The notes beneath the pieces are model-generated. The model was not told the DNA's origin and ran no database searches. It saw nothing but the letters and a program-made list of their open reading frames with translations. Positions 1-11,812 of a stretch of 64,000 nt of DNA are shown here, piece by piece; positions within the stretch are counted from its first letter, which is position 1; the number at the start of each line of letters is the position of its first letter. Position numbers and translations under genes: made by a program. This stretch comes from Thermomonospora catenispora (GTDB lineage Bacteria > Actinomycetota > Actinomycetes > Streptosporangiales > Streptosporangiaceae). Location of the stretch: positions 209,531 to 273,530 of the forward strand of contig NZ_RRYT01000001.1 in assembly GCF_006363815.1 (NCBI RefSeq). Direction: 5' to 3'.

Positions 1-593
1 ACCTGGGTGAAGATCAGGATCGACATGCCGTTGCCGATGCCGCGGTCGGTGATCAGCTCGCCCAGCCACATGATCACCGAGGTGCCGGCGGTCATCACGA
101 TCACCATGGTGATGACCGTGAACAGGTCGGTCCGGTACAGCACGTCCCCGGCGTTGGGGAACAGCCGTCCCGTGGCCGCCATCGCCACGATGCCCGTGGC
201 TTGCAGGATCGCCAGCCCGATGGTCAGGTAGCGCGTGTACTGTGTGATCTTGTTCGTGCCGGCCTGGCCCTCCTTCTTGAGGGCCTCCAGCCGGGGGATC
301 ACCACGGTGAGCAGCTGGAGGATGATGCTCGCCGTGATGTACGGCATGATCCCCAGCGCGAACACCGAAAGCTTCAACAGCGCGCCACCGCTGAACAAGT
401 CCACCAGGCCATAGAGCTGACCGGTGTCGCCGCTCTCCCGGGCGCCCTGGACCGCCTCCCGGATCGCCTCGGTGTTGACCCCCGGGGTCGGAAGCTGTGA
501 ACCGATCCGGAAGATCACGATGATGAACAGCGTGAACAGCAGTTTCTTGCGCAGGTCGGGGGTACGGAACGCCCGAGTGATCGCCGTTAGCAC
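1..593 (-). CDS. secY: SecY preprotein translocase channel subunit (partial, N-terminal part)
   Basis: This is the multispanning channel of the Sec translocon, which with SecE (encoded at 45568-45819) moves unfolded proteins across or into the plasma membrane. About 197 N-terminal codons are present; the gene runs off the left edge and the family is usually about 430-440 residues. I placed the start at a GTG at 593 because a GCAGGAGGAC ribosome binding site lies just before it and the product begins VLTAITRAFRTPDLRKKLLF, the standard actinobacterial SecY N-terminus, followed by transmembrane helix 1. It lies downstream of rplO, separated by 217 bases that hold a long hairpin, so its transcription may be partly uncoupled from the spc operon. 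Confidence 0.93.
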   Translation of the reverse strand, partial: MLTAITRAFRTPDLRKKLLFTLFIIVIFRIGSQLPTPGVNTEAIREAVQGARESGDTGQLYGLVDLFSGGALLKLSVFALGIMPYITASIILQLLTVVIPRLEALKKEGQAGTNKITQYTRYLTIGLAILQATGIVAMAATGRLFPNAGDVLYRTDLFTVITMVIVMTAGTSVIMWLGELITDRGIGNGMSILIFTQ

Positions 594-728
594 CAGTCCT
601 CCTGCGCGAATCGGTGTCGATGGCCGCGGTGCGGGCCGGTTCCTGCAGTGCTGGCCGTGCCTCCTCCCGTCACCGCGGTGCGGTACAGGATTCTGACACC
701 AGCCGGTCGAACAATAACAGCAGACGCG

Positions 729-794
729 ACCGGGGCTCGCCTTCCGTCCGGCAGGGACCGCAAAGTCTGTGCCGAACGGAATCCGAGCCCCGGT
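729..794 (-). terminator. Long hairpin between rplO and secY
   Basis: Arms at 729-753 and 770-794 are complementary over 25 bases with three mismatches, around a 16-nt loop. No T-run follows, as is common for actinobacterial terminators. It starts 17 nt after the rplO stop and sits 136 nt before the secY start, so it may end part of the spc-operon transcription or act as an attenuator or processing site. Confidence 0.5.
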
Positions 795-810
795 GTCGCC
801 GTGATCATGC

Positions 811-1272
811 CTACAGCACGTCGGCCGAGCCGCCGGCCGCGGCGATCTTCTCCTTGGCGGAGGCGGAGAAGGCGTGCGCCTTCACCTGGACCGCCACGGA
901 GATCTCACCGTTGCCGAGGACCTTGACCGGCCGGCCCTTGCGGACCGCGCCCTTGGCCGCCAGGTCCTCGGGGGTGACCTCGCCGCCCTGCGGGTACAGC
1001 TCGGCCAGCTTGTCCAGGTTCACCACCTGGTACTCGACCCGGAACGGGTTCTTGAAGCCCTTGAGCTTGGGCACCCGCCGGATCAGCGGCATCTGGCCGC
1101 CCTCGAAGCCGACCGGCACGGTGTCACGGGCCTTGGTGCCCTTGGTGCCCCGGCCGGCGGTCTTGCCCTTGGACGCCTCGCCCCGGCCCTTGCGGATCTT
1201 CCGCTTGTTGGCGCCGGGAGCGGGGCGCAGGTCGTGCACCTTGAGGGGGCCGCCCTCGGTGACGTCCGCCAT
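811..1272 (-). CDS. rplO: 50S ribosomal protein L15
   Basis: L15 is a late-assembling protein of the large ribosomal subunit that contacts 23S rRNA. The 153-residue product has the glycine/lysine-rich N-terminal extension ([20 protein letters not shown]) and the GFEGGQMPL motif of the family. Its start is 2 nt from the rpmD stop, so it is cotranscribed and probably translationally coupled with rpmD. It is the last ribosomal protein gene of the spc operon before secY. Confidence 0.97.
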   Translation of the reverse strand: MADVTEGGPLKVHDLRPAPGANKRKIRKGRGEASKGKTAGRGTKGTKARDTVPVGFEGGQMPLIRRVPKLKGFKNPFRVEYQVVNLDKLAELYPQGGEVTPEDLAAKGAVRKGRPVKVLGNGEISVAVQVKAHAFSASAKEKIAAAGGSADVL

Positions 1273-1274
1273 GA

Positions 1275-1457
1275 TCAGTCGACCTCCTCGACGGTGACCA
1301 GGTGCGCCACCGTCCGGATCATGCCGCGCACCTGCTGGGTGTCCTCGCGGACGACGCTGTCGCCGATCCGCTTCAGGCCCAGGGTACGCAGCGTGTCACG
1401 CTGGTTCTGCTTCTCGCTGATCCGCGACTTGACCTGGGTGATCTTCAACCGGCTCAT
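1275..1457 (-). CDS. rpmD: 50S ribosomal protein L30
   Basis: This is a 60-residue L30 of bacterial type, with the N-terminal [13 protein letters not shown] segment and the typical [15 protein letters not shown] core. It overlaps the end of rpsE by 4 bases (ATGA), a classic coupled arrangement in the spc operon. L30 is a small surface protein of the large subunit. Confidence 0.97.
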   Translation of the reverse strand: MSRLKITQVKSRISEKQNQRDTLRTLGLKRIGDSVVREDTQQVRGMIRTVAHLVTVEEVD

Positions 1458-2071
1458 GAGGCGACCTCCACCCGGGGCTCGCTGCCGGCGGCCCAGGCCC
1501 GCAGCATCGGGGCCGGGACCACGTCCTCCAGCGGCAGACCCCGCTTGGCGGCGATCTCCTCCGGCCGGCTCAGCTGCTTGAGCGCCGCCACCGTGGCGTG
1601 CACGATGTTGATCGCGTTCGAGCTGCCCAGCGACTTGCTCAGCACGTCCTGGATGCCGGCGGCCTCCAGCACCGCACGCACCGGGCCGCCGGCGATGACA
1701 CCGGTACCGGGGCTGGCCGGACGCAGCAGCACCACGCCGGCCGCCTTCTCGCCCTGCACGGCGTGCGGAATGGTGCCCTGGATCCGCGGCACCTTGAAGA
1801 AGTGCTTCTTGGCCTCCTCGACGCCCTTGGCGATCGCCGCGGGCACCTCCTTGGCCTTGCCGTATCCGACGCCGACCGTGCCGTTGCCGTCACCGACGAC
1901 CACCAGGGCGGTGAAGCTGAAGCGCCGACCGCCCTTGACGACCTTCGCGACGCGGTTGATTGCTACGACGCGCTCGATGTACGACTGTCCCTTGTCGGCG
2001 CCACCGCGGCGGTCGTCGCGCCGGTCGCGACGGTCGCCACCCTGACCGCCACCGCGCCTCTGCGCTGCCAT
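1454..2071 (-). CDS. rpsE: 30S ribosomal protein S5
   Basis: S5 lines the mRNA entry tunnel of the small subunit and contributes to decoding fidelity. The 205-residue product carries the double-stranded RNA-binding-like N-terminal domain ([20 protein letters not shown]) and the C-terminal S5 fold. A Gly/Arg/Asp-rich leader of about 25 residues ([14 protein letters not shown]) precedes it, as in other actinobacterial S5 proteins. The gene lies in the spc operon between rplR and rpmD. Confidence 0.97.
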   Translation of the reverse strand: MAAQRRGGGQGGDRRDRRDDRRGGADKGQSYIERVVAINRVAKVVKGGRRFSFTALVVVGDGNGTVGVGYGKAKEVPAAIAKGVEEAKKHFFKVPRIQGTIPHAVQGEKAAGVVLLRPASPGTGVIAGGPVRAVLEAAGIQDVLSKSLGSSNAINIVHATVAALKQLSRPEEIAAKRGLPLEDVVPAPMLRAWAAGSEPRVEVAS

Positions 2072-2153
2072 CAGTGGTTCCTTCCGTTACTGGTCGTGGT
2101 GAGGGCCATCGGTTTCGCTCCCCGGCCCTTCGATTGCGTTTCCCGGACCGCCA

Positions 2154-2540
2154 TCAGAATTCCAGCCCGCCCTCGCGGGCGCCCTCGGCGACGGCGGCCA
2201 CGCGTCCGGTGTACTTGTTGCCGCCCCGGTCGAAGACGACCTTGGAGATGCCGGCCGCCTTGGCCCGCTCGGCCACCCGCACGCCCACCCGGCGGGACTT
2301 GTCGGTCTTGGTCCCGTCGGCGGCGCGCAGATCCGCCTCCATGGTCGACGCGCAGACCAGGGTGTGCCCCTTGGTGTCGTCGATCACCTGGACGAACATG
2401 TGCCGGGTGGAGCGGGTCACGACCAGGCGCGGGCGCTCGGGGGTGCCCATCACCTTCTTGCGGACCCGGGCGTGCCGGCGGGCACGCGCCCTAGCCCGCG
2501 GCGACCCGGCCTTGCGGGCCACGGTCTTGCCTGCTGCCAT
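2154..2540 (-). CDS. rplR: 50S ribosomal protein L18
   Basis: L18 binds 5S rRNA together with L5 and L25 in the central protuberance. The 128-residue product has a basic Arg-rich N-terminus and the conserved [18 protein letters not shown] segment. It starts 2 nt after the rplF stop, so the two are likely coupled. Confidence 0.97.
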   Translation of the reverse strand: MAAGKTVARKAGSPRARARARRHARVRKKVMGTPERPRLVVTRSTRHMFVQVIDDTKGHTLVCASTMEADLRAADGTKTDKSRRVGVRVAERAKAAGISKVVFDRGGNKYTGRVAAVAEGAREGGLEF

Positions 2541-2542
2541 GA

Positions 2543-3100
2543 CTACTTACCAGCCTTTCCGACCTTCTTGCGGACCTGTTCGCCCTGGTAGCGCACGCCC
2601 TTGCCCTTGTAGACGTCGGGCTTGCGCAGCTTGCGGATGTTGGCGGCGGTCTCTCCGACCTTCTGCTTGTCGATGCCGTCCACGTGGATCAGAGCGTTGA
2701 TCTGGTCACGCCGGACGGTCTCGACGCGGAAGGTGATGCCCTCCGGCGCCTTGAAGGTGATCGGATGGCTGTAGCCGAGCTTGAGCTCGAGCTGGTCGTT
2801 GCCCTTGGCGGCGGCGGTGTAACCGACGCCTCGGACCTCCAGCGTCTTGGTGTAGCCCTTGGTGACGCCCTCGACCATGTTGGCGATGAGCGTCCGGGTC
2901 AACCCGTGCAGCGCCCGCACGGTGTTGATGTCGTTGGGCCGCGTGACCCGGATCTGGCCGTCCTCGAGCGTGACCTCGATGGGCTCGGCGACGGTGTGCT
3001 TCAGCTCGCCTTTGGGGCCCTTCACCGTGACGTTCTGGCCGTCGATGGTGACGTCGACCCCGCTGGGGACGGCGATCGGCAGTCGTCCGATGCGAGACAT
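2543..3100 (-). CDS. rplF: 50S ribosomal protein L6
   Basis: L6 is a two-domain protein near the GTPase-associated region of the large subunit. The product is 185 residues, begins [15 protein letters not shown] and contains the C-terminal GVDKQ-like motif ([20 protein letters not shown]). Length and gene order (rpsH-rplF-rplR) match the spc operon. Confidence 0.97.
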   Translation of the reverse strand: MSRIGRLPIAVPSGVDVTIDGQNVTVKGPKGELKHTVAEPIEVTLEDGQIRVTRPNDINTVRALHGLTRTLIANMVEGVTKGYTKTLEVRGVGYTAAAKGNDQLELKLGYSHPITFKAPEGITFRVETVRRDQINALIHVDGIDKQKVGETAANIRKLRKPDVYKGKGVRYQGEQVRKKVGKAGK

Positions 3101-3116
3101 GCGCTGTGCCCTCCCC

Positions 3117-3515
3117 TCACCACACGTAGGCGAGGACTTCGCCGCCCACGCCGCGCTTCTTCGCCTGCTTGTCGGTCATCAGCCCGGAGGACGTGGAGAT
3201 GATCGCCACGCCCAGCCCGCCCAGCACCTTCGGCAGGTTGTCCTTCTTGGCGTACACCCTCAGACCCGGCTTGGAGACGCGCTTGATCCCGGCGATCGCG
3301 CGCTCCCGGGTCGGGCCGAACTTCAGGTCGATCACGAGGGTCTTGCCGACCTTGGCGTCCTCCACGTGCCAGCCGGCGATGTAACCCTCCTGCTGGAGGA
3401 TCTCGGCGATGTGCGCCTTGATCTTCGAGTACGGCATGCTCACGCTGTCGTGGTATGCCGCGTTCGCATTCCGCAGACGTGTCAGCATGTCTGCGATCGG
3501 GTCGGTCATCGTCAT
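3117..3515 (-). CDS. rpsH: 30S ribosomal protein S8
   Basis: S8 is a central-domain 16S rRNA binder and, in enterobacteria, the autogenous repressor of the spc operon. The 132-residue product begins [18 protein letters not shown] and ends with the conserved [11 protein letters not shown]. The first ATG is kept because the [10 protein letters not shown] start is standard in actinobacteria. Confidence 0.97.
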   Translation of the reverse strand: MTMTDPIADMLTRLRNANAAYHDSVSMPYSKIKAHIAEILQQEGYIAGWHVEDAKVGKTLVIDLKFGPTRERAIAGIKRVSKPGLRVYAKKDNLPKVLGGLGVAIISTSSGLMTDKQAKKRGVGGEVLAYVW

Positions 3516-3614
3516 GGCCTACAGGCCCCTCCCCACCGCGGTATCCATCCCGGACCTACGGCGTGGTCATGGGCGCCCCGCGGGCGCCCGGTTGCCATTT
3601 CCTCTGGTGGCCGT

Positions 3615-3800
3615 TTACCAGCTCGACTTGGTGATGCCGGGCAGCTCGCCCCGGTGCGCCATCTCCCGGAAGCAGATCCGGCACAGGCCGAACTTACGGT
3701 AGACGGAACGCGGACGCCCGCAGCGCGAGCACCTGGTGTAAGCGCGCACCTTGAACTTGGGCTTGCGGGCGGCCTTGGCGATCAGCGCCTTCTTCGCCAT
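3615..3800 (-). CDS. rpsZ: 30S ribosomal protein S14 type Z (zinc-binding)
   Basis: This 61-residue S14 assembles in the head of the small subunit. It carries a CxxC pair (TRCSRCGRP) and a second CxxC (GLCRICFRE), the four-cysteine zinc ribbon of the C+ form. C+ S14 is the zinc-replete isoform; many actinobacteria also encode a zinc-independent paralog elsewhere under Zur control. The start ATG at 3798-3800 is 2 nt from the rplE stop. A longer reading frame covering this region is an artefact that runs through rplE in the wrong frame. Confidence 0.96.
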   Translation of the reverse strand: MAKKALIAKAARKPKFKVRAYTRCSRCGRPRSVYRKFGLCRICFREMAHRGELPGITKSSW

Positions 3801-3802
3801 TC

Positions 3803-4381
3803 CTAGTTCTCCTTGAAGGGGAAGCCCAGGGCCCGCAAGAGTGCCCGGCCCTCCTCGTCGGTCTTGGCGGACGTCACGATGGTGATGTCCATGCCGCGCT
3901 GGCGGTCCACCGTGTCGGGGTCCACCTCGTGGAACATGACCTGCTCGGTCAGCCCGAAGGTGTAGTTGCCGTTGCCGTCGAACTGCTTGGGCGACAGACC
4001 GCGGAAGTCGCGGATCCGCGGCAGCGCCAGCGTCAGCAGCCGGTCCAGGAACTCCCACATCCGGTCGCCGCGCAGCGTCACGTGCGCGCCGATCGGCATG
4101 CCCGCGCGCAGCTTGAACTGCGCGATGGACTTCTTGGCCCGGTTCACGCTGGGCTTCTGGCCGGTGATCAGCGACAGGTCGCGGATCGCGCCCTCGATCA
4201 GCTTCGCGTCCCTGGCGGCCTCGCCCACGCCCATGTTCACCACGATCTTCACCAGACCGGGCACCTGCATGACGTTGGCGTAGCCGAACTGCTTCTGCAG
4301 GGCGGCGCGGATCTCCTCGCGGTAGCGAAGCTTGAGCCGCGGCTGCGGCACCGGCTGCTCGGTGAGTGTCTCGGTGGTCAT
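3803..4381 (-). CDS. rplE: 50S ribosomal protein L5
   Basis: L5 binds 5S rRNA and contacts the P-site tRNA and the small-subunit head. The 192-residue product contains [19 protein letters not shown] near residue 40 and the C-terminal [19 protein letters not shown]. Five bases separate its start from the rplX stop. Confidence 0.97.
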   Translation of the reverse strand: MTTETLTEQPVPQPRLKLRYREEIRAALQKQFGYANVMQVPGLVKIVVNMGVGEAARDAKLIEGAIRDLSLITGQKPSVNRAKKSIAQFKLRAGMPIGAHVTLRGDRMWEFLDRLLTLALPRIRDFRGLSPKQFDGNGNYTFGLTEQVMFHEVDPDTVDRQRGMDITIVTSAKTDEEGRALLRALGFPFKEN

Positions 4382-4386
4382 CGTCG

Positions 4387-4689
4387 TCAGATCTCCTTGC
4401 CGGTACGGCGCGAGATCCGGACCTTCGTACCGTCCTCTTTGAACTTGTATCCGACCCGGACCGGCTTGCCGTCCTCCACCAACGCCACATTGCTGACGTG
4501 CAGCGGGGCCTCACGGGTGATGACCCCGCCGCCCTTGCCCTGCGGGTCGGCCTTGGTGTGCTTCTTGATGAGGTTGACGCCTTCGACGGTCACCCGCTGG
4601 CGACGCGGGTCGGCGTGGATGACCTTGCCAATCGCGCCCTTGTCCTTGCCGGCGATGACGATGACCTCATCGCCCTTCTTGATCTTCAT
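4387..4689 (-). CDS. rplX: 50S ribosomal protein L24
   Basis: L24 is an early assembly initiator of the large subunit, near the exit tunnel. The 100-residue product has an N-terminal KOW motif ([20 protein letters not shown]). Its start directly abuts the stop of rplN. Confidence 0.97.
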   Translation of the reverse strand: MKIKKGDEVIVIAGKDKGAIGKVIHADPRRQRVTVEGVNLIKKHTKADPQGKGGGVITREAPLHVSNVALVEDGKPVRVGYKFKEDGTKVRISRRTGKEI

Positions 4690-5058
4690 TTACAGCACCT
4701 CCGGAGCGAGCGAGATGATTCGCGTGAACTTCTTCTCGCGCAGCTCCCGGCCCACCGGACCGAAGATACGGGTGCCCCGCGGGTCACCGCCGTCCTTGAT
4801 CAGCACAGCGGCGTTCTCGTCGAAGCGGATGTAGGAGCCGTCGGGACGCCGGCGCTCCTTGCGGGTGCGCACGACGACCGCCTTGACGACGTCGCCTTTC
4901 TTCACGCCTGCGCCGGGAAGAGCGTCCTTCACCGTCGCGACGATGACGTCGCCGACTCCCGCGTAGCGCCGACCCGAGCCGCCAAGTACCCGGATGCACA
5001 GGATCTCCTTGGCACCCGTGTTGTCGGCGACCTTGAGTCGCGACTCCTGCTGGATCAC
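4690..5058 (-). CDS. rplN: 50S ribosomal protein L14
   Basis: L14 is a conserved inter-subunit bridge protein. The 122-residue product begins [20 protein letters not shown] and is almost entirely conserved family sequence. It opens the spc operon in the usual order rplN-rplX-rplE. Confidence 0.98.
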   Translation of the reverse strand: MIQQESRLKVADNTGAKEILCIRVLGGSGRRYAGVGDVIVATVKDALPGAGVKKGDVVKAVVVRTRKERRRPDGSYIRFDENAAVLIKDGGDPRGTRIFGPVGRELREKKFTRIISLAPEVL

Positions 5059-5121
5059 GTCAACTCCTGTTCGTCACACCGGTTCTCCGCCGCCTCGGAC
5101 GGAGCCTGGTGGAACCGGTAA

Positions 5122-5400
5122 TTACTTGGCCTTCTCGAGAATCTCGACCACGCGCCAGCGCTTGGTAGCCGACAGCGGCCGGGTCTCCATGAGCCGGACG
5201 CGGTCGCCAATGCCGCACTCGTTGTTCTCGTCGTGCGCCTTGTACTTGGTCGTCCGACGGATGATCTTGTGGTACTTGCGGTGCTTGACCCGGTCCTCGA
5301 CGGCCACGACGACGGTCTTGTCCATCTTGTCGCTGACCACGAGGCCCTCGGCGATCTTGCGGCTGGGCCGCTTCGTGGCGCCCTCGGTCTGCTCAGCCAT
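5122..5400 (-). CDS. rpsQ: 30S ribosomal protein S17
   Basis: S17 is a small OB-fold protein binding the 5' domain of 16S rRNA. The 92-residue product has the core [20 protein letters not shown] and the [19 protein letters not shown] loop. It overlaps rpmC by 8 bases. Confidence 0.97.
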   Translation of the reverse strand: MAEQTEGATKRPSRKIAEGLVVSDKMDKTVVVAVEDRVKHRKYHKIIRRTTKYKAHDENNECGIGDRVRLMETRPLSATKRWRVVEILEKAK

Positions 5401-5650
5401 TGCTCTTCTCGTCCTCCTGCGCCTCGGGCTCCTCGGCGACCGTCACGATGCCGAGCTCGCGCTCGCGCATCACGGTGTAGATCCGAGCGATCTCACGCCT
5501 GACCTGACGCAGCCGGGCGTGGTTGTCCAGCTGACCGGTGGCGGCCTGGAAGCGGAGGTTGAACAGCTCCTCCTTGGCCTCCTTCAGCTTGGTCACCAGC
5601 ACGTCTTCGGGCTCGGTCCGCAGCTCGTCGGCGGTAAGACCCTTGGCCAT
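5393..5650 (-). CDS. rpmC: 50S ribosomal protein L29
   Basis: L29 sits at the exit of the nascent peptide tunnel beside L23. The product is 85 residues, with the [20 protein letters not shown] helical core. It is somewhat long because of an acidic C-terminal tail ([15 protein letters not shown]), a common actinobacterial feature. It overlaps rplP by one base and rpsQ by eight. Confidence 0.97.
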   Translation of the reverse strand: MAKGLTADELRTEPEDVLVTKLKEAKEELFNLRFQAATGQLDNHARLRQVRREIARIYTVMRERELGIVTVAEEPEAQEDEKSNG

Positions 5651-6069
5651 CAGGACTCACCCACCTCTCGCTTGACGATCTTGCACTTCATAGGAAGCTT
5701 GTGGATCGCGCGGGTCAGAGCCTCACGGGCGACGGCCTCGTTGGGGTACGAGATCTCGAACACCACTCGGCCGGGCTTGACGTTGGCAACCCACCACTCC
5801 GGCGAGCCCTTACCGGAACCCATCCGGGTCTCGGCCGGCTTCTTGGTCAGCGGACGGTCGGGGAAGACGTTGATCCACACCTTCCCGCCACGCTTGATGT
5901 GCCGGGTCATCGCGATACGCGCCGACTCGATCTGCCGGTTGGTCACGTACGCGCCCTCGAGGGCCTGGATCCCGAAGTCACCGAAGGTGACCTTGGTCCC
6001 GCCCTTGGCCATCCCCTTGCGCTTGGGATGGTGCTGCTTACGGTACTTGACCTTGCGAGGGATCAGCAT
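5650..6069 (-). CDS. rplP: 50S ribosomal protein L16
   Basis: L16 organises the A-site and elbow region of the large subunit. The 139-residue product begins [20 protein letters not shown] and includes the conserved [19 protein letters not shown] segment. It lies between rpsC and rpmC in the S10 operon. Confidence 0.98.
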   Translation of the reverse strand: MLIPRKVKYRKQHHPKRKGMAKGGTKVTFGDFGIQALEGAYVTNRQIESARIAMTRHIKRGGKVWINVFPDRPLTKKPAETRMGSGKGSPEWWVANVKPGRVVFEISYPNEAVAREALTRAIHKLPMKCKIVKREVGES

Positions 6070-6076
6070 GGATCAC

Positions 6077-6894
<818 letters not shown>

Positions 6895-6895
<1 letters not shown>

Positions 6896-7278
6896 TAGCG
6901 GGCCCTCCTCTTCCTGCCGCTGCCGTTACCGCTGGTGGCCGCCTTCTCCTGAGACTCCACGACCACCGTGATGTGGCTGGTGCGCTTGTTGATGCGGTAC
7001 GCCCGGCCCTGCGCGCGAGGCCGGAAGCGCTTGAGCGTCGGCCCCTCGTCGACCCATGCCCGGCTCACGACCAGCGAGTCCTTGGCGAGGTTGAAGTTGT
7101 GCTCGGCGTTGGCGATGGCGCTCGCCAGCACCTTGCCCACCGGCTCGCTCGCAGCCTGGGGGGCGAACCGCAGCACCGTCTGGGCCTCCGCGGCGGGCAG
7201 GCCGCGGATGAGGTCCACCACGCGGCGGGCCTTTCTGGGCGTGACACGGACGTACCGCGCCTGGGCCCTGGCTTCCAT
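6895..7278 (-). CDS. rplV: 50S ribosomal protein L22
   Basis: L22 lines the peptide exit tunnel through its beta-hairpin loop and is a site of macrolide-resistance changes in other bacteria. I place the start at the ATG at 7278 ([20 protein letters not shown]), preceded by AGGAGAGAGGG. A longer in-frame start would overlap rpsS by 68 bases. The product is 127 residues, the usual family size, with an Arg/Lys-rich C-terminal tail. Confidence 0.95.
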
Positions 7279-7312
7279 CGCTGTTCCCTCTCTCCTACGA
7301 TCCTGCTGCCGG

Positions 7313-7594
7313 TCAGCCACGGCGGCTGCGACGGTCTTCCTTGACGTGGCTGCGGAACGTCCGCGTGGGCGCGAACTCACCCAGCTTGTGACCCACCATG
7401 GCCTCGGTGATGAACACCGGCACGTGCTTGCGGCCGTCGTGGACGGCGATGGTGTGGCCGATCATCTCCGGGACGATCATGGACCGGCGCGACCACGTCT
7501 TGATGACGTTCTTGGTGCCCTTCTCGTTCTGGGCTTCCACCTTCTTCATGAGGTGGTCGTCCACGAACGGGCCCTTCTTCAGGCTACGTGGCAT
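7313..7594 (-). CDS. rpsS: 30S ribosomal protein S19
   Basis: S19 is in the head of the small subunit and contacts the large subunit at bridge B1a. The 93-residue product begins [19 protein letters not shown] and has the conserved [20 protein letters not shown] core. Confidence 0.98.
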   Translation of the reverse strand: MPRSLKKGPFVDDHLMKKVEAQNEKGTKNVIKTWSRRSMIVPEMIGHTIAVHDGRKHVPVFITEAMVGHKLGEFAPTRTFRSHVKEDRRSRRG

Positions 7595-7603
7595 GGCCTA
7601 CTC

Positions 7604-8437
7604 CTACCGCTTCTTCTTGGTGCGCCGACGGACGATCAGCCGGTCGCTGGCCTTGTTGGCCCGGCGGGTACGGCCTTCCTTCTTGCCCTTGGGGTTGACC
7701 GGGTGACGGCCACCGGAGGTCTTGCCCTCACCACCACCGTGCGGGTGGTCGATGGGGTTCATCGCCACGCCACGGACGCTCGGGCGCTTGCCCTTCCACC
7801 GCATGCGGCCGGCCTTGCCCCAGTTGATGTTGGACTGCTCGGCGTTGCCGACCTCGCCGACCGTGGCCCGGCAGCGCACGTCCACCATCCGCATCTCGCC
7901 GGAGGGCATGCGCAGCGTGGCGTACTTGCCCTCCTTGGCCAGCAGCTGGCAGCCGGTGCCGGCGGAGCGGGCCAGCTTGGCGCCGCCGCCGGGGCGCAGC
8001 TCGATGGCGTGCACGATGGTGCCGGTCGGGATGTTGCGCAGCGGCAGGCAGTTGCCCGGCTTGATGTCCGAGCCCGGCCCGTTCTCGACGCGGTCGCCCT
8101 GCTTGAGCCCCTGCGGCGCGAGGATGTAGCGCTTCTCCCCGTCGGCGTAGTGCAGCAGCGCGATCCGCGCGGTGCGGTTGGGGTCGTACTCGATGTGCGC
8201 GACCTTCGCCGGGATGCCGTCCTTGTCGGCGCGGCGGAAGTCGATCACCCGGTACGCCCGCTTGTGGCCACCGCCCTGGTGCCGGGTGGTGATGCGACCG
8301 CGGTTGTTGCGCCCGCCCTTCTTCGGAAGGGGGCGGAGCAGCGACTTCTCCGGCTCGCGGCGCGTCAGCTCGACGAAGTCGGCGACGCTGGCGCCGCGAC
8401 GACCCGGGGTCGTCGGCTTGTACTTACGGATGCCCAT
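7604..8437 (-). CDS. rplB: 50S ribosomal protein L2
   Basis: L2 is an essential 23S rRNA binder near the peptidyl transferase centre. The 277-residue product begins [18 protein letters not shown] and contains the family signature [20 protein letters not shown], with the histidine of the HPHGGG loop present. Nine bases separate its stop from the rpsS start. Confidence 0.98.
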   Translation of the reverse strand: MGIRKYKPTTPGRRGASVADFVELTRREPEKSLLRPLPKKGGRNNRGRITTRHQGGGHKRAYRVIDFRRADKDGIPAKVAHIEYDPNRTARIALLHYADGEKRYILAPQGLKQGDRVENGPGSDIKPGNCLPLRNIPTGTIVHAIELRPGGGAKLARSAGTGCQLLAKEGKYATLRMPSGEMRMVDVRCRATVGEVGNAEQSNINWGKAGRMRWKGKRPSVRGVAMNPIDHPHGGGEGKTSGGRHPVNPKGKKEGRTRRANKASDRLIVRRRTKKKR

Positions 8438-8486
8438 CTCTTTCGTTCATCCTGTCTTTGCGTGTTCTCCGGTGGCCGTCCGCCGC

Positions 8487-8789
8487 TCAGGCGGTGGGAC
8501 CGCCGAAGATGTCGATCCGGTCGCCTTCAGCCAGTGCGACGATGGCGCGCTTGGTGTCCTTGCGCTTGCCGTAGCCGAACCGGGTCCGCTTGCGCTTGCC
8601 CTTGCGGTTGATGGTGTTGACGGAGGTCACCTTGACCCCGAACACCTCCTCCACCGCCTGGCGGATCTGGACCTTGTTGGCGTCCGGCCGGACGAGGAAG
8701 GTGTACTTGTTCTCGTCCAGCAGGCCGTAGCTCTTCTCCGAGACGACCGGCGCGATGATGATGTCCCGGGGATCGGCGATCTTGCTCAT
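8487..8789 (-). CDS. rplW: 50S ribosomal protein L23
   Basis: L23 docks signal recognition particle and trigger factor at the tunnel exit. The 100-residue product shows [20 protein letters not shown] at the start and [20 protein letters not shown] in the rRNA-binding loop. It overlaps the rplD stop by 4 bases (ATGA). Confidence 0.97.
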   Translation of the reverse strand: MSKIADPRDIIIAPVVSEKSYGLLDENKYTFLVRPDANKVQIRQAVEEVFGVKVTSVNTINRKGKRKRTRFGYGKRKDTKRAIVALAEGDRIDIFGGPTA

Positions 8790-9403
8790 TCCTCGCCTCC
8801 TCCCTTCTTGGTCGCGCGTGCGATGAACGCGTCGTAAGCGGCCTTGGTGAAGACCACGTCGTCGCTCACCATCACGTCGTAGGTGTTGAGCTGGTCCTCC
8901 ACCAGCAGATGCACGCTGGGCTCGTTGCGCAGGCTCTTCCAGGTCAGCTCATCGCCCCGGGCGGTGACCACGAGGACCCGCTTGGCCTGGGTGATCTCGC
9001 GCAGCGCCGCCAGCGCCACCTTGGTCTTGGGCACGTCGCCCTCGATCAGGTGGTCGACCACGTGCACCCGGCCGTGCCGGGCGCGGTCGGTCAGGGCGCC
9101 GCGCAGCGCGGCGGCCTTCATCTTCTTGGGCGTGCGCTGCCGGTAGTCGCGCGGCTGGGGACCGTGCACGGTGCCGCCGCCGACGAACTGCGGCGCGCGG
9201 ATCGAACCCTGCCGGGCCCGACCGGTGCCCTTCTGCCGGTAGGGCTTCTTGCCGCCGCCGCGGACGTCGCCGCGGGTCTTGGTGGCGTGCGTGCCCTGCC
9301 GAGCGGCGGCCTGCTGGGCCACCACGACCTGGTGGATCAGCGGCACGTTGACCTTCGCGTCGAAGATCTCGGCGGGCAGTTCGACGTCGAGCTTGGCGGT
9401 CAC
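8786..9403 (-). CDS. rplD: 50S ribosomal protein L4
   Basis: L4 extends a loop into the exit tunnel and, in enterobacteria, regulates the S10 operon. I choose a GTG start at 9403 (protein begins [20 protein letters not shown]), which overlaps the rplC stop by 4 bases (GTGA). Upstream in-frame starts run deep into rplC and give unlike-L4 sequence. The product is 205 residues and contains [20 protein letters not shown], the tunnel-loop signature. Confidence 0.94.
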   Translation of the reverse strand: MTAKLDVELPAEIFDAKVNVPLIHQVVVAQQAAARQGTHATKTRGDVRGGGKKPYRQKGTGRARQGSIRAPQFVGGGTVHGPQPRDYRQRTPKKMKAAALRGALTDRARHGRVHVVDHLIEGDVPKTKVALAALREITQAKRVLVVTARGDELTWKSLRNEPSVHLLVEDQLNTYDVMVSDDVVFTKAAYDAFIARATKKGGGEE

Positions 9404-10050
9404 TTGCCCGTTCCCTTCACTGCGTCGCGAACCAAGACGAGACCGCCGTTGGGACCGGGGACGGCGCCCTTGATGAGCAGCAGCCCCTTGTCCGCGTCGA
9501 TGGCGTGGATGGTCAGGTTCTGCACGGTCTTGCGGACGTTGCCCATCCGCCCGGCCATGCGCAGACCCTTGAACACTCGTCCGGGGGTCGCGCAACCGCC
9601 GATCGATCCCGGCGAGCGATGCTTGCGCTGGGTGCCGTGCGAGGCGCCAAGGCCGCGGAAGCCGTGGCGCTTCATCACACCCGCGGTGCCCTTGCCCTTG
9701 GTGGTGCCGGTCACGTCGACCTTCTGGCCGGCCTCGAAGACCTCAACGGTGATCTCCTGGCCGAGGGTGTACTCGGCGGCGTCGTCGGTCCGCACTTCGA
9801 CCAGGTACCGGCGCGGCGTGACCCCGGCCTTGGCGAAGTGGCCCGAGCGCGGCTTGTTCACCTTGCGCGGGTCCACCTGCCCATAGCCGAGCTGCACGGC
9901 GCTGTAGCCGTCCTTGTCGGGCGTACGGATCTGGGTAACGACGCACGGCCCGGCCTTGACGACGGTCACCGGGACGACCCGGCCCTCATCGTCGAACACC
10001 TGGGTCATGCCGAGCTTCTCGCCCAGGACGCCCTTCCTGTTCCTACTCAT
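9400..10050 (-). CDS. rplC: 50S ribosomal protein L3
   Basis: L3 is one of the two assembly initiators of the large subunit and reaches toward the peptidyl transferase centre. The 216-residue product begins [20 protein letters not shown] and has the [20 protein letters not shown] loop where the conserved glutamine and histidines lie. Confidence 0.97.
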   Translation of the reverse strand: MSRNRKGVLGEKLGMTQVFDDEGRVVPVTVVKAGPCVVTQIRTPDKDGYSAVQLGYGQVDPRKVNKPRSGHFAKAGVTPRRYLVEVRTDDAAEYTLGQEITVEVFEAGQKVDVTGTTKGKGTAGVMKRHGFRGLGASHGTQRKHRSPGSIGGCATPGRVFKGLRMAGRMGNVRKTVQNLTIHAIDADKGLLLIKGAVPGPNGGLVLVRDAVKGTGK

Positions 10051-10065
10051 CGTGGGTGCGTCCTT

Positions 10066-10374
10066 TTAGAGCTTGATCTCGATGTCAACGCCTGCCGGCA
10101 GGTCGAGCCGCATCAGCGAGTCGACCGTCTTGGGCGTCGGATCGATGATGTCGATCAACCGCTTGTGCGTGCGCATCTCGAAGTGCTCGCGCGAGTCCTT
10201 GTACTTGTGCGGCGAGCGGATGACGCAGTACACGTTCTTCTCGGTCGGCAGCGGCACCGGGCCTGCGACCTTGGCGCCCGTCCGTGTCACCGTCTCGACG
10301 ATCTTCTTCGCCGAGGAGTCGATGACCTCATGGTCGTAGGCCTTGAGCCGGATGCGGATCTTCTGTCCCGCCAT
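10066..10374 (-). CDS. rpsJ: 30S ribosomal protein S10
   Basis: S10 (NusE) is a small-subunit head protein that also joins NusB in antitermination complexes and couples NusG to ribosomes. The 102-residue product begins [20 protein letters not shown] and contains [20 protein letters not shown]. It is the first gene of the S10 operon and lies downstream of tuf. Confidence 0.98.
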   Translation of the reverse strand: MAGQKIRIRLKAYDHEVIDSSAKKIVETVTRTGAKVAGPVPLPTEKNVYCVIRSPHKYKDSREHFEMRTHKRLIDIIDPTPKTVDSLMRLDLPAGVDIEIKL

Positions 10375-10428
10375 GGTGGCCTCGGTGTCCTTTGCTGATA
10401 GTGCCGCTGGGTTTCTGCTCTCGTGGTG

Positions 10429-10496
10429 CGGCGGCCCGGCCGTGCTCCCGTGGCGGGAACGATTCCCCCGGTGAGGGGGAGGCGGCCGGGCCGCCG
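10429..10496 (-). terminator. tuf terminator: branched hairpin between tuf and rpsJ
   Basis: Outer arms at 10429-10442 and 10483-10496 are perfectly complementary over 14 bases. The enclosed 40 nt holds two further small hairpins (about 10445-10457 and 10464-10480), so the RNA can fold into a three-way, cloverleaf-like structure. It begins 13 nt downstream of the tuf stop and fits a strong terminator separating tuf from the S10 operon. Confidence 0.6.
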
Positions 10497-10509
10497 CTCC
10501 GACGGTGAC

Positions 10510-11703
<1,194 letters not shown>

Positions 11704-11759
11704 TGGTGTCTCCTTGCCTGCGTCTCGATCGCCGGAGGCGACCGTTTCGTTCCGGGTCC

Positions 11760-11787
11760 GCCGGGCGGTGACGCGCCACCGCCCGGC
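11760..11787 (-). terminator. Hairpin in the fusA-tuf spacer
   Basis: An 11-bp perfect stem (11760-11770 with 11777-11787) and a 6-nt loop lie 25 nt after the fusA stop and about 57 nt before the tuf start. It could be a partial terminator or processing hairpin that lets tuf mRNA accumulate separately from the str operon transcript. Confidence 0.45.
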
Positions 11788-11812
11788 CTGGTGATCTGGC
11801 TAGGCCCGGAGG

